Of a DNA stretch of 64,000 nt, positions 9,650 through 21,114 are shown piece by piece; position 1 is the stretch's first letter; every line of letters begins with the position of its first letter. Both the position numbers and the translations under genes were made by a program. The notes under the pieces were generated by a model. The model was given only the letters and a program-made list of their open reading frames with translations, made no database searches and was not told the origin of the DNA. The stretch lies in NCBI GenBank assembly GCA_963932145.1, contig OZ010573.1:86707326-86771325 (forward strand). Direction: 5' to 3'. Source of the DNA: Acanthosepion lycidas. Taxonomy: Eukaryota > Mollusca > Cephalopoda > Sepiida > Sepiidae.

Positions 9650-11160
9650 TATTTAAGGTGGTTGATTTTTTATTGTCTGCGAAAGTTTTCCATGGCTGAA
9701 CAGTGTAAAAAACAACTCAAGATTGATGGTTACTGAGCGGAAGAAAGTGCAAAAAGTGGAGTTCATTGGGGCTCTGCAGGAAAGATAACTGTCTATCCCA
9801 GACTTGAAGAGATATAGATTGTAGTAAATGGGAAACAGCAAACCGAAAGTCTGTTCCGCAAAGTAGCCGTCCTACTGTTCGGATGCAACTTCTTACTACA
9901 GGTATACGAAGGAAATGGGGATGATTTACACTTGTATACGTGACATGGCGGGTCACATTTGTAAAGGTCAGCTAGGGTGGGACTAAGGAATGTTGCTCGT
10001 CTAAACTCATGACATGGATGTAGCAACAACAGAGCAGCGAAAGGCTGGCAACGTTTTCTCTGTTGAAAGTGGTTGCAGGGTGAAAAATAATACATCACAA
10101 ACAAAACCGTGTGGACGTATTTGAACGTTATCAAGACAGGCAAGTAAGAATTGGTCAACTCTAATCTGGGTATGGCAGCAATATTCTCTTTCTTTGTCTG
10201 AACTGGCTATTGTAAATCTAGATTATAGCAGTGAGTTAGATACTTAATGGAACTGTACCATGAATTAACCATTTTTCCCGCATCTTTATTAATAGCTCGG
10301 ATAAATGAAGAGTTTGAGTCCTAGTAGACTTTAAAGATAAGGAGCCAATTTGAGATATGTGAAAAGTTCCGAGTCTGCTCGGTGGTGGTCCTTTCCCTAT
10401 TGAGTCAACTTGGCTAGATCTGAAGAGACATGGTCTTCCATATTTTTTGGAGGTTCACTTGTAAACTATTGTATAATCCGCATATATTATCACTCATGAC
10501 CGGAGTGTTTCCTTGGGAAAATAATTAATATAAAATACAATACCAGCGAGGAGAGAACACGGTTGGACGCCGGTGTTGAACATAAGCCTGCCTGTTAACA
10601 AGGACTTACCTTTTAGGAAGGACTTGAAGATTGAGAAAGAACTCACAGGTATTCCGTAGCGGGAGTGTAGCAGACACCGATGCAACATCTTTTTAAACAT
10701 CTTGGATATATCCAGGGTAATGTACTCCGTAATTTATTATCTAGTGTCTCGTAAGTTTTGTAAGTAATGACAATTGACATCATTTGTGGTCTAGCAGAGC
10801 GAACTCAAATTGGTTATCACTAATAACGTTGTTCCTGTCGGGGTGTTCAATAACCCTCTTGCTGATTATAGATTCAAAGAGTTTACTGATTACATTATGA
10901 GATAATGTGTCAATATAGCGACAGGCAAGAGCGCTCACTCGCATTCTTAAAAAACAGGGTATACGACAATTTCAAAGGGCCTATTAAGCATTTCTCCTTC
11001 AGGCAGTATTTGAACAGTTTTGTCAGAATTAGAGGTAATTCTGGGTTGATATTCTTAAAAGCTACCACTGGCAATTTATCCGGACTGGTGGCGTTCTTAG
11101 ATACAATGTTTTTAATAAGTCTGGATACTCCTGCACTGTGATAGAAATATAACACATGTT
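9650..11160 (-). pseudogene. Jockey/CR1-like LINE reverse transcriptase, decayed
   Basis: Minus strand, 5' to 3': RT entry region at 10910-11155 (SPDKLPVVAFKNINPELPLI, KLFKYCLKEKCL), which is the usual 'SGPDxIP' start of Jockey-type RT. Next is 10494-10700 with GIPVSSFSIFKSFLKGKSL and a shortened 'GVPQGS...FLxYIN' segment. Then comes the C-terminal region at 9717-10158 with the CHVYKCKSS and RTATLRNRL motifs that correspond to the usual 'PRTAxLWNxLP' end. Several frames and stops interrupt it, and the YADD box is not readable. The element would reverse transcribe its own RNA at a nicked target. It is dead and 5'-truncated. The endonuclease domain is absent. Confidence 0.7.
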
Positions 11161-12061
11161 GTGCTCCGGGAGGAGGGCGATGCCAGGCTGACCTCTCTTC
11201 TAAGATAGAGTTATCAGCAAAGAGCCTTGTCTTGTTATATAAGCCAAAGGTATGACGGCTGTTGTTATGATAACGGAAAGTAACTGTGTGTGAAAAGGTC
11301 TTTTATTCTCTTGACGCCGCAATTATGTTACGGTAAATTTAAAATCTATTTCTACAAGTTTAATAAAAGCTGAAAATGGGAAACTAGATTCATGCATTCT
11401 CTTGTTTCTCAGGAATTGCAAACGTATACGATTGCCTGCATATATATCCTTACCAGAAATAAGGGTGAAAATTTCACGATTTTGCTATTTGGATTTTTTA
11501 AATGATTTATAATTCATAATTTAATGATTTAATAAACTTCTTGGGAGTTCTACGAATCTAAAACACCTGTGGAAATTAAGTGTCAATTATTTAAAGAAGT
11601 AAGAAAGTACAAATGAAAAAATTCGAAAAAAAAAAAATATTCATGGAAACAGACGTTAAACGCATGAGAACTATCACTTTTTCTCTCTTTCCTTTCTTCT
11701 TTTCTTCTTTTACTCGCGATCAAAATGGAATAGTTCATTATTTATGCGGTGTTGGTAGGATGTAACGTACGTGCGAGGTAATTATCTAATCTAACAAGGG
11801 ACTAATGAACAATCAGTATTATATGATTCTCTTGTTTAAACAAGAAACAATGATCTACTATTAAGCAATATTATACCACATCCTATCAACACGATTATGT
11901 TTCTTCAGCAATCAATAATCACGATACAGTAAAATATATTATATAATAGTTTCACGAAATATGATACAGCATAAAAATTACTTTTCAAAAACAGTTTTCA
12001 GACTTCGAATCGAACATATATATATAATAGAAACTAATACATTTATGCTGTATTATGAATT
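11161..12061. other. AT-rich region with a weak inverted repeat
   Basis: No gene recognised. GTGTTGGTAGGATGTA (about 11750-11765) and ACATCCTATCAACAC (about 11878-11892) are near reverse complements around a 110-base spacer that contains the palindrome CTTGTTTAAACAAG. It could be the remnant of a small MITE. Confidence 0.35.
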
Positions 12062-12929
12062 ATATTATACATCTATTTTCAAAATGTTAAAGTTATTTTT
12101 TTGTTTCTTCAATGCATCGTTAGTTTTAAGCATTTAAACTTGACAGAAAGGCAAAAAGCCACTTTGTTAATTTAGTTTTTAAAGCTATACTTTTTGCAAA
12201 ATATTGATAAATTGCGACGATAGTATGCTTGCATTTTGAAATGTTTATTCATTGTCACCGCTTAGTGTTGTATCAAGGAAGTATATTTTAACAGAATACC
12301 AAAACCATATATCGTATATTTAAGGTGGGTTTTATTCATTATTTTCGACAAATGATAAGCCATTTATTAAAAAGGAAGAAGAAAAGCTTAAACTTGGCAT
12401 AGGTTCTTAAAACACATTTAAAACGGCGCAGTTTTATCTTGAGTTTTATTTCTTCATACACTTGGAAAATAATGTTAATTTTCTGCTTAAAACCATTATT
12501 ATCCCAAATATGAATGTCATCAGTATAGCAACCATTTACATTTACATTTGCGGCTGGAGGAAAAGCCTGATCGCTGTCTAATTTTAAAATCTGTTTCACT
12601 CCTTGCAAGGCAGAATAAAAAACACTAAGACACAAGGGGTTACTGGGTGTAGAAGAATTAGGAACAAAAAATTAATATTGAGAGTGAAGAATAAAGAGTA
12701 ATCAAGAGGACAAGATAGAACGATTGAAATTGCACTTAAATTTTTGGAGATTAATTTTGGCTTGAAAGCATGGAGCTGGATGGAGATTCCACATGGGATA
12801 AATGCGAGAAAATAAACTGTTAGCATAGTATTTACGGTTACATGTAGCCGACTCATCTGTAAGCTAATGAAATTTCGAAGCCAGTCTAGTACAGCGTTTA
12901 AATTTAAAGTCTAGGTATCATACTGAAGA
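12062..12929 (-). repeat. Composite duplicated block, copy B, left half (RT remnant and LINE tail)
   Basis: Paralogue of 2236-3015. On the minus strand 12339-12560 reads CYTDDIHIWDNN followed by QVYEEIKLKI, an RT palm fragment with a YxDD box from a second LINE family. Joined to it on the 5' side (12600-12929) is the 3' part of a Jockey-like LINE (INLQKFKCNFNRSI and the 3' UTR). The block is cut at 12929 by the 4.86-kb LINE and resumes at 17785. Confidence 0.7.
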
Positions 12930-13876
12930 GCGATATTTATTCTTTTTAATACAAAAATGTGGCACATGGCGGGAGGATTGGAGAAAGGACAGTCTTCTTC
13001 TGTCTTGACTATAACTTAGCTAGCCGCAAACACTGACCCAATCTTATGAACAATATTCCTTACACCAAAACAACACATTCATACGTACCTTTCTTACTAC
13101 AACCACCATAATATTTCTTTGTCTCTATGAAAATAGTAATTAGTCCCCATATTTACAATTCATTGTCTGTGGGGCGAGGGGAATAAAACAACAATTCTAA
13201 AAACTAGCCTCAATGAAAATTTACATTATGGAAGCAAAATCTATTTACAAGAAACTAAAGAAAATAATATTAGTAATAAAACCCCCCACAATCACAATAT
13301 GACAGAAATACCAGTTCACTGTCCGAAAACAATGCGGAACTATAATAGTATAAAGCATTCATTCATCCCAAGCACTCAAACTGACATACACTCATTCAGA
13401 CACAACAACAAATACGAAAAACCACTCACGCGAAACGAGAGGCGCCACGCATCCACCAGCGAACTGATATCACTGACCACCTAACGAGGGAGGGGATGGG
13501 GAATTAAACTTAAAGAAAAATAGGGGCAGAAATAAAAGGCGGTCAATGGGCATATATACCCTAGCTAAGTTAACTGAAAAACGAAACTAAAGCATCAAAA
13601 GTAAACCTAACCTAGTCTAGTTTTGGGATGAGTTGCTCAAGTTCAACCCAGGAAAAGGAATATCTTGATGCCTAACAGACATCAAATTGTCACTCAAGGT
13701 CAACCCCTTTCGCACGACACAAACGCGCAAGATGCACCCAACTTTTGCTGAATTCAGATGAAGTGAGCTGCCGCTTTTCCGTCCTAATCTTTACTTTTAA
13801 GCTGATGCTTAAAGTACAAGATCAGTTGGGAAGAAATGAACTTTTCGCCTCCATAGAATCCCTTCTGACGTGTTGT

Positions 13877-16800
13877 TCAAATCACGACTCTCATAACTCC
13901 TAGCAAGCAGTGGAACACATATTGTTCAGCATTCGGCGGTGCCACATTGCTACAAACGGGAGAGGCCTCAAGGACAAGGAATTTTCCCAGCAGCATGCGG
14001 ACCATGAGGACTTCAACAAACTTGCACAACGGCACTACCAGCCTGCAATGAAAGAAGGCGTAACACAGCGCCAGCAGTTTGGAGATTTCTCCAAGCCCGC
14101 TGCGCAAAGACTTTTGGCGACCCAGAGGGCCTCACAAATCACCAGCCAAGTGAGTGATGCTTCATCGTTATTGAGGCAGTTCAACCCGGGCGCCCAAGGC
14201 CATATTGAGCGAGCCTCCTGCTTCGTAAGACCGAGCTCGTCAATCAGCTCATCACGCACGAACACCCTGATTAACACTTGATTTAATGCACTACAAGACA
14301 ACGCCTGGACGTTGTAGAGGCTATTCGACGCCCATAAGAGGCGTTTCAGAGCAATACGACATTCGCGGTCGAAGGAGCATTCGGCTCGGGGTAAACGGTG
14401 GGCCTCCTCCTCGCACAAGTGCACACTTCTTAGGGATGGGAAGTTCTTGCGGGCGTCTTCCTTCCAGAAGGCGCCCTCCTCATCCGGTTCGCGACATATT
14501 CGATCTAGAAAGCCAATGCGAAGTACATATTGACGAATCTCAATGCTTAGCGTGCCCAGACCGCCTTCAGATGGATGAAGGCAACAGATCTCCAGAGATA
14601 CCATAGCAGCCTTGTCTCTCCACAAGAAAGAGAACAAGAGCTTTACTAATGAGATTAGGGTGGCATACGGAAGTGGAAGTACAGAGAGTCGGTAAAGGAG
14701 AATAGGATAGATGTGTGAAACACATACTTCCGCTCTCTTCTTTAAGCAAAGATTCCTCCGAGACTACCAATTAATTGCGATCTCAGCCTCCCCTTGCACC
14801 TCCGACTAATTCATTTCCAACTGGAGATCAGGACCGAACCAGACAACGAGTAAGCTGACCAGCCCATCCGTCCAGAGGAAAGGTCCGGGGAGAGAAACTC
14901 CCTTCCACGCACCCAACCGCAAGCCAACAGATATATATCGCAGCTGATCTTGGCCCCTGTCACCATCTCATAACCACTGATCTCTTTGCTTACTTCGTCA
15001 ATCTCGACTCTGCTCGACACAAGAACCGAAATGTCGTCAGTATAGGCAGAATACCTGGCCGATGTGGTAGCACCGGGCAGGGAAATTCCCCGTAGGACCG
15101 GATTCGCCTTTAACTTGCGAAGGAAAGTTTCCAACGCAAGAACGTAAAGCAAAGGCGAAAGCGGACAACCTTGAGCGAGACAATACGAAAGGCTCCGATC
15201 GTAATCTCTTCATCTCCACCAGCGCACTGGGAGTCGCATACAGAAGTAGGATCCAGGTGTGTAAGTACGGCCCGAAAACAGCCGCCGAAAGGACAACCTC
15301 CAGAAATCGATGGTCAACCCTATCGAAGGCCTTGGACTGATCTAAATTGATCAGCGCGGCTTCACTGTCGACTTGCTCGATAATCAGGCGTACCATATGA
15401 TGGTTGTCCTGAATAGTCCTACCCTTCACAGCACAAGTCTGTTCCGAACCAAACAAATTAGGCAGAACAACCTGCAAACGGTTCGCCAAGATCTTAGCCA
15501 AAATCTTTAACTCTGTGTTTAACATAGTTAAAGGGCAAAAATTACCTAACCCATCCCCAACGTTTTTGTCCTTACGTAACAACTTGATCACGCCCCTGGT
15601 GAAGCGTTGAGGCATAGACCACTGCTTCATCCAGTTGCCTAAAATCAGTGCCAGCAAGGGAACAAAAACGGGCGACTGCCTCAAGTATACTTCGTACGGA
15701 AGACCATCTAATCCCGGAGATTTGTCCAGGCCAACCTGTTTCAGCGTTTACCAGATTTCCATCTCTGCAATGGGACCCTCGCACCTAGCCGCTTCAGCTG
15801 CCTCAAGGCAGGGAAAGTCAGCTAAATAGGCGTCGAACTGAGCAGGGCTCAGACTGGTCTCCCTGGTGAAAAGCTCTTGAAAGTACTCACGAAAAGCCTC
15901 ACATATGCCCTCGTTTGTCGTCACGGTCTGCTTATCCGACAATGTGACGCATGCGATATGTCGCCGAGATGCATTCCGAGCTTCTGCACGCAATTCAGCG
16001 GTCATATTCGTTGCCCCAGAGGACATTCTTTTAAACCTAGCCCTAACTACCAGAGCTTGATCCTTCTTGATAAGTAAGGAGACTAACGCTGCCTTAGCTA
16101 AAGCTACGTCCCCACTATCACGGCATTTGACCGCCCGATCAACTTTCTGCTCTAAAGCCGTTTGCGCCGCTAATCTATCTAGATTGAACCGACGACTATA
16201 ATCAGCAGCAAACGTTCTGATTTGGGATTTTAAATTATCCCACCAGGCATTTCCCACAACCGCTCCTGTCAGTTCCCTCTGTATCAGAGTAGCAACTGGT
16301 CCCGGAAATCTTGCTCACCAAATAATGATGCGTTTAATTTCCAGTAGCCAGCCATCTTACCCTTAGGCTTATCTAAGTTTACACCGACCCAGACAAGCCT
16401 ATGATCCGAATAAACTATCTCATGTAAACTTGGACACCCTAAGATCCCTACATCGACTCTCCAAAGACTCGGCCGAGGTAGCTAGAACGCACCTCAGTAG
16501 CCGAGCCGCTATTATTAGTCCATGTCCACACTACCTCCCGAGGGTGCTCATTCCGGTACTTATCGACAAGATGAGACTTGTCGATAAATTCCCGAAATGG
16601 ATTAAGGACGGCATTCCAATCGCCCACTAAAACTACCCGACGCGGTGTCGTCAAAAACGGCTCGATTTGCCGAAACAATTCAAGCCGCTCAGAATGGACA
16701 TTGGGCACATAAACTCCAATGAGATGAAGAGCCTTATCCTTTATGATAGCATCCAGCGCGCAAAGTCTGCCGCCGGATCCGCGAAGACAAGAACACACGC

Positions 16801-17000
16801 AGCCTTCAATGACTTGCTCATCAGCCAAGAGACACTCCTCGAGCTTCCATCAAAACATGCTGAATAGAGGGAAAAACCCCTAGACAGAAAGCGTTCATGG
16901 TCGCGAGAAAAAAAAAAGTGTCTCTTGCACACAACATATATTCTCCTTGAGACGCTGAAGTTCACGGGAAAGCCTCGAGCTGCGAGGTTCCGACCTCAGC
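13877..17000 (-). pseudogene. LINE ORF2: endonuclease-reverse transcriptase, frameshifted
   Basis: Minus-strand frames in order. The APE endonuclease starts with the QETHF motif (about 16908-16929) and has VLVGDWNAVLNPF near 16620, the usual GDFN box with Trp for Phe. The linker is 15748-16257 (WWDNLKSQIRTFAADYSRRFN; ending ...AEMEIW). The RT palm is 15037-15684 with FTRGVIKLLRKDKN, TELKILAKILANRL, EQTCAVKGRTIQDN and ALINLDQSKAFDRVDH. The catalytic box YTDDISVL falls in the next frame (14811-15152), so a shift lies near 15150. The C-terminal part is 14035-14637 (FSFLWRDKAAM, HPSEGGLGTLS) and continues to 13877 (VEVLMVRMLLGKFLVLE). It would nick the target and copy its RNA. At least four frame breaks kill it. 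Confidence 0.85.
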
Positions 17001-17029
17001 CCTCGGGCATTCACACTTGCTAACTAGAG

Positions 17030-17784
17030 AGACATGATGAAACCGATTATGGTTGCTCTCCTGCATTGAACATGGCCGGTGTTAGGACACTGACGGCCCC
17101 TACCATTGAGCCAGTACCCATCTCAGTCCTGATGGAGCCATGAGGGAACAAGCCGCCAATGTCCAGGGGAAAGGTTAGCTTTAAAGCTCTATATAGGGAG
17201 CGGTGAACGAAAAGCGGGAGCCTCCCTGAACAAAATTGATTTAATTTCTTTACATTGTCATTATTGAAAAATGCAATTGGTGGCACCATGTCAAAGACCT
17301 GGCTTGCCTAAGTCACCATTGCACATACGTGCTTTCCAGGGGTCCCAGTCCTTATTTGAGTTAGTACCGTTTTTGCGTTAGGAAGGTGCTTGAGTTCTCT
17401 AGATCAAGGCCGTTAATTTTTCGAAATTTTATCAAGTGCTTCAGTTCTTTGAAGTTTTTGCACTGGGAAGCAAGCTTCTCTTCTTGTTCTTGTAAACTGA
17501 TGTGGAATAAATAAACAACGAAAAATAAAGGTTTGTGGGGGAAAGTTACTGAAAATTAAAAGGAAATTAAAAGGGAAAAAATATAACCAAAAACTAATTA
17601 TTAATAATAAAGAAACAAATAGAGGTAAAGTAAAAATGAGGGAAGGGTAAAGAAAGAAAAAATCAAACTTTTGGCAAAAAAGTCAGTAAGATAAAATCGT
17701 AAGATAAAATTAAAAAGAACTAATTGCTGTAATCCGTGAAACACCGGTCGTAAGACGGGGTAATAAAACGAACTCTCCTCACAA
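17030..17784 (-). other. 5' region of the nested LINE, ORF1 not recognised
   Basis: A minus-strand frame at 17047-17289 is open but resembles nothing I know. Upstream to 17784 the sequence is AT- and T-rich with stops. Either ORF1 has decayed or the element is 5'-truncated. The 5' edge is set only by the target duplication. Confidence 0.4.
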
Positions 17785-18510
17785 AGGTACCATGGCGAAG
17801 ATTTCATCCGAACAATTAGCACGTAAGTATTTATTGAAAAGACACAGTGAGGCAGCCTTATGGCGAACGGAAAGTGACTGAAACCGAGCCGCCCGACCAG
17901 GACCGATAATATATTGCTGATTATTCTTTGGATTTTATCAAGGTGCTCAATGTAAATATCAATGGCACTGGAACATGTGTGGCATCAACATTCTAAGCAT
18001 GGACGAATGGTAGACTTAGAGATATGAAAGAAAGAAATATTATCTCGCACAATACAGTGAATCAAATTTCTTAACAGCTGACCTAGCAATGGATTCAATA
18101 TAGTCTTTCCACTTAATGTCAGCTAAGAACGTTAGCCCGAGAAGGCACAACGAATCACCTTCCTGGAAATTTGAATCAGACATGCTGATGGAAAGCAGAG
18201 TGGTGTCTCTCAGATCATTAATGGAGAGCAGTTGAGTTTTGGGGGCCTTTAAAATTAACTAGCCATCTTTTGCCCTAGTAAACAACGAACATGAAGTCAT
18301 TTTAGACATCAGCTGCTATTATGACATTGTAGAACCGATCAGACTTACTGTCGAGGTAGAAGTAAATGGTTTTGTAATTAGCGTAGATACCAGGTTGATT
18401 GAAAGCTGATGTCATCGAGAAGGTCATTAATGAAAAAAAAAACAAAAACAGAGTAGGATCATGAATGGAGTCCTGGTGATTAAACAAGCTGGGGTTCAAA
18501 TTGTTACAGT
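17785..18510 (-). pseudogene. Composite block copy B, right half: Jockey-like LINE RT fragment
   Basis: Continuation of 12062-12929 across the nested LINE, aligning with 3022-3570 of copy A. On the minus strand 18302-18499 reads FQPGIYANYKTIYFYLDSKSDRF, the position where this family normally has IYADDTTIY. The catalytic Asp pair is lost (ANYK). Downstream come the thumb and C-terminal remnants. A plus-strand GAAAGTGACTGAA block at 17871 matches 3091, 23200 and 39573. Confidence 0.65.
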
Positions 18511-18982
18511 TTTTTGTGTATATGTATGTGACTAGTGAGCGAGTTAAAATGACTTAACTCCCTTTATAGTCTACCAATAGAAGGTTAACCAATCAGAAGC
18601 CGCAGAACATTGTATCCGCCGTGTATAAAGGCGGCCATTTTTGTTTACCCAACCCGAATGACCAGTACCAACTTGTCAGGCTAAGATGAACAGAAGGGAG
18701 AACTACGCTCTGCTACTTTGCTGCGATATCCACTGCTAACCTGAACTACGCTTTCCTACTGTCTCCGAAATATTCACTGATAACCTCTGGATTCTATACT
18801 CGAAGACGATCGTCAAAATGTCTAACACAAATCTCCCCTTTTTCGCATTCCTGATGAGGGTTGAAAATCTTCGGTATTCATGTAAGATTTTGTGGAGTCA
18901 TCGATTATTAGAAAGAAAGATAATGAATTCATGAACAAACGAGCATATTGCTTCTCGGTCTCAAAGACACACATACAAAAAA
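18511..18982. other. Unassigned sequence
   Basis: Mixed composition (18580-18800 is richer in GC), with no frame of note. No paralogue found inside the window. Confidence 0.35.
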
Positions 18983-19045
18983 AGGTATAAATCCTGCCTC
19001 GTTAGTACATTGTTGTTCATAGTAGATATATAATTATATGTCTGT
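18983..19045 (+). repeat. Paralogue without the MITE (related empty site)
   Basis: GGTATAAATCCTGCCTCGTTAGTACATTG... aligns with the two flanks of the MITE at 19407-19486, with the MITE missing. It also aligns with the following GTT.TTCATAGTAGA.ATA block. Confidence 0.75.
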
Positions 19046-19325
19046 CAGTTATGTGCCATGCGTGATACACGCATAAGCAATCATGTATCTTTCGATACAT
19101 GACTGACAAGACAGATATTTTCCTGCAGTAGGTAACCATTTCATTTTGAGGTTGACCAGTTGCCATCCAAGGCTATAGAACCCTATCTGTCCTGCTATTG
19201 AACTATAGCTGGGGGAGAAGAAAAGAATTCATACCTTTCCCAAGGGTATTAACACGTAAGTAAATATAAGGGAATCGACTGGAATTCGAACTCGGCACTC
19301 CCATTCTTCAATCCGAATTATATGT

Positions 19326-19580
19326 GCTTATTATAAAAATTATTTTATTTTCTGAACGATCATTTTCTTTCTAGCTGATTTAAGTATAAAACCTGCCTCC
19401 TTAATATTAGGTTGGTGCAAAAATAATGTCGTTTTCTCACATAGTAACATATGTGAGAAAACGACATTATTTTTGCACCAACCTAATACATTGTTGGTCA
19501 TAGTAGACATAGAATTATATGTAATTATAAAAATCATTCTATTTTCTGTGCGATCAATTTCTTTTTGGCAGATTTAAGTA
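19326..19580 (+). repeat. Local tandem duplication around the MITE
   Basis: ATAAAAATTATTTTATTTTC...GATTTAAGTA at 19334-19387 is repeated at 19526-19580 (ATAAAAATCATTCTATTTTC...GATTTAAGTA). The MITE lies in the spacer between the units. Confidence 0.65.
19407..19486. mobile_element. MADE1-like mariner MITE, perfect hairpin
   Basis: 80 bp with exact 37-base inverted arms (19407-19443, 19450-19486) and a 6-base loop, flanked by TA target duplications (19405-19406, 19487-19488). The terminal TTAGGTTGGTGCAAAA is the terminus known from MADE1/Hsmar1-type mariners. It encodes nothing. A transcript would fold into a pre-miRNA-like hairpin. Confidence 0.9.
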
Positions 19581-19960
19581 AGCTACATAACATATTTTCG
19601 TATTTATTTATAGTGATTACAGAAGATATTGAAATTATCGATGGATAGGAAAATATTTACTAGATTTATTTAAGGTCTTATGGGTGAAAAATGATATATA
19701 AATGTTTTATGCTAGAATATTGATTTCGGAATATTAATGACAAAGTGGTAAATTCCTATTGTGAGACGCGTTTCGTCATTAGTACATTATCTGACTACGT
19801 TGATACATCCGTTGATATAAGTACAGATGCGAAGAAGGGGAGCTGATGCTGAAATTTAAAATTTTATATTATTTTTTTTGTGCTTGTGTATATAGTATAA
19901 CCAATTTCATTTAGTTTCTTTTTGTTTAGGCTTTTATTACTGTTGTTATTGAATGATAAT
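19581..19960. other. AT-rich spacer, nothing recognised
   Basis: No frame or repeat recognised. Confidence 0.4.
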
Positions 19961-20236
19961 AGGCACGCTGGATTAATGGATAGCGGCTCGTTTTGAGGAA
20001 TCGGAGAGCCGAGTTCGAATCCCAGTAGAATTCATTACATGGTATGAATCCTATTTTTCTACCAAGGCTATGAGGTAAATAGCAGGAGAGACTGGGTTCT
20101 ATAGTCTTGTGTTGTAACCGGTCTAGGAGTAAGTAACTCTGAATTCAAAACTGTATGTAGCCCTGGCGTAGCACATACTATACAGTTCTCATTGGCTCGA
20201 TGATCCTGACTAAGGTCGCATGATGATGATTATAGA
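19961..20236 (+). mobile_element. tRNA-derived SINE (possibly tRNA-Arg related)
   Basis: A-box TGGATTAATGG (19969-19979) and a strong B-box AGTTCGAATCC (20012-20022). They are followed by a tRNA-unrelated body and a short GATGATGAT tail near 20222-20233. TGGATTAATGGATAGCGG resembles the D-arm of tRNA-Arg. Octopus SINEs of tRNA origin are described in the literature, but identity with any named family needs comparison. Confidence 0.75.
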
Positions 20237-21110
20237 AGATCTGCCAAGAAAGATGAAACATTGTAAGAACCTGGAGGAAAATATTTCCTGCGGATGATCT
20301 ACTGATTAAAGCACGTTCTATAATATTAAATCGCTTCCCCATTTAATTAAAGTAGCATTTTTTGAAATCAAATTTATAGTCAGAAGCATTGCGGTAAGCG
20401 ACTAAAGTGTTACATGCGACTAAAGTGTTACATGCGTTGTTTTGTAAAAGATCCCTTTTAAGTTCATATAATCTTTTATTTAACTTCCTCGAGAATTCTC
20501 TTAATCGGAAAGAACGTGTTCCAATTTCAGTCGAGTTTGTTATATTCAATTCTGCGCAAATACTCTTGGGACTTCCTATCAAGATGACCAACAAAAATAA
20601 AAATAAAACAAAATTCTACTGGCAAGTCGTATTTTTAGATTTATGAAAATGCGTCGTTTCGAAAACTTTTTCCCCACCTCGTAAAGCACCTTTTTAAACT
20701 TAAGGCCGAAACAGAGATGGCTGTCGGAATAAATGAGTAGATTAGAAAATTGATTCAAAATTTACTGGTTTTCAAAACAAAAAGAACACAGATGAGATTC
20801 TAATAAACAGACAATTTTGAATAAACAGGAAGTTTGCCGAAATGTAGAAAAATAAAATAAACGGAATTGTAGAATAAGAGTGAATCGGTTGGACAATTCA
20901 GAGAACACGTGTGTATGATTCACTATCGTATGATATTACAGAAATATTAGCTGACAAACTGTACATGAATGTTTTATTGTCCGCTAAATGTAACTTACAT
21001 ATCAATAGATAGACTAAGAAAGAAAAAATCCCAAATATATATCAATGAAATTAATGTAGCATAGAACATTTGCAGGATAGACTAATATCGACGAGGTAAA
21101 CCAATCATGT
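20237..21110. other. AT-rich region with an 18-bp tandem duplication
   Basis: CGACTAAAGTGTTACATG occurs twice in tandem at 20399-20434. Otherwise there are no recognisable frames. The 20343-20646 open frames on the two strands show no motif. Confidence 0.5.
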
Positions 21111-21114
21111 TTAA

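Larger units (their letters stand above)
12930..17784 (-). mobile_element. APE-type non-LTR retrotransposon (L1/Tx1-like LINE), nested insertion
   Basis: About 4.86 kb inserted into copy B of the composite block. The flanks 12913-12929 and 17785-17801 align as a 17-bp target duplication (13 of 17 identical, AGGTAYCAT core). The insert is visibly richer in GC than its surroundings. Minus-strand order: 5' region (17030-17784), endonuclease, long linker, RT, C-terminal region, then a 0.9-kb 3' UTR ending with AATAAA at about 12940. Several frameshifts make it inactive. The L1/Tx1 assignment rests on the endonuclease plus the C-terminal 'FLWR...SEGGLG' motif, and is inference. Confidence 0.8.

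Noticed and set aside
12030..12080. Claim that the whole 2236-3570 block is a mobile unit
   Set aside because: No terminal repeats or target duplication found at its edges, so only duplication is claimed.
19961..20035. tRNA-Arg gene
   Set aside because: A- and B-boxes are good, but there is no clean cloverleaf and the 3' body continues as a SINE.
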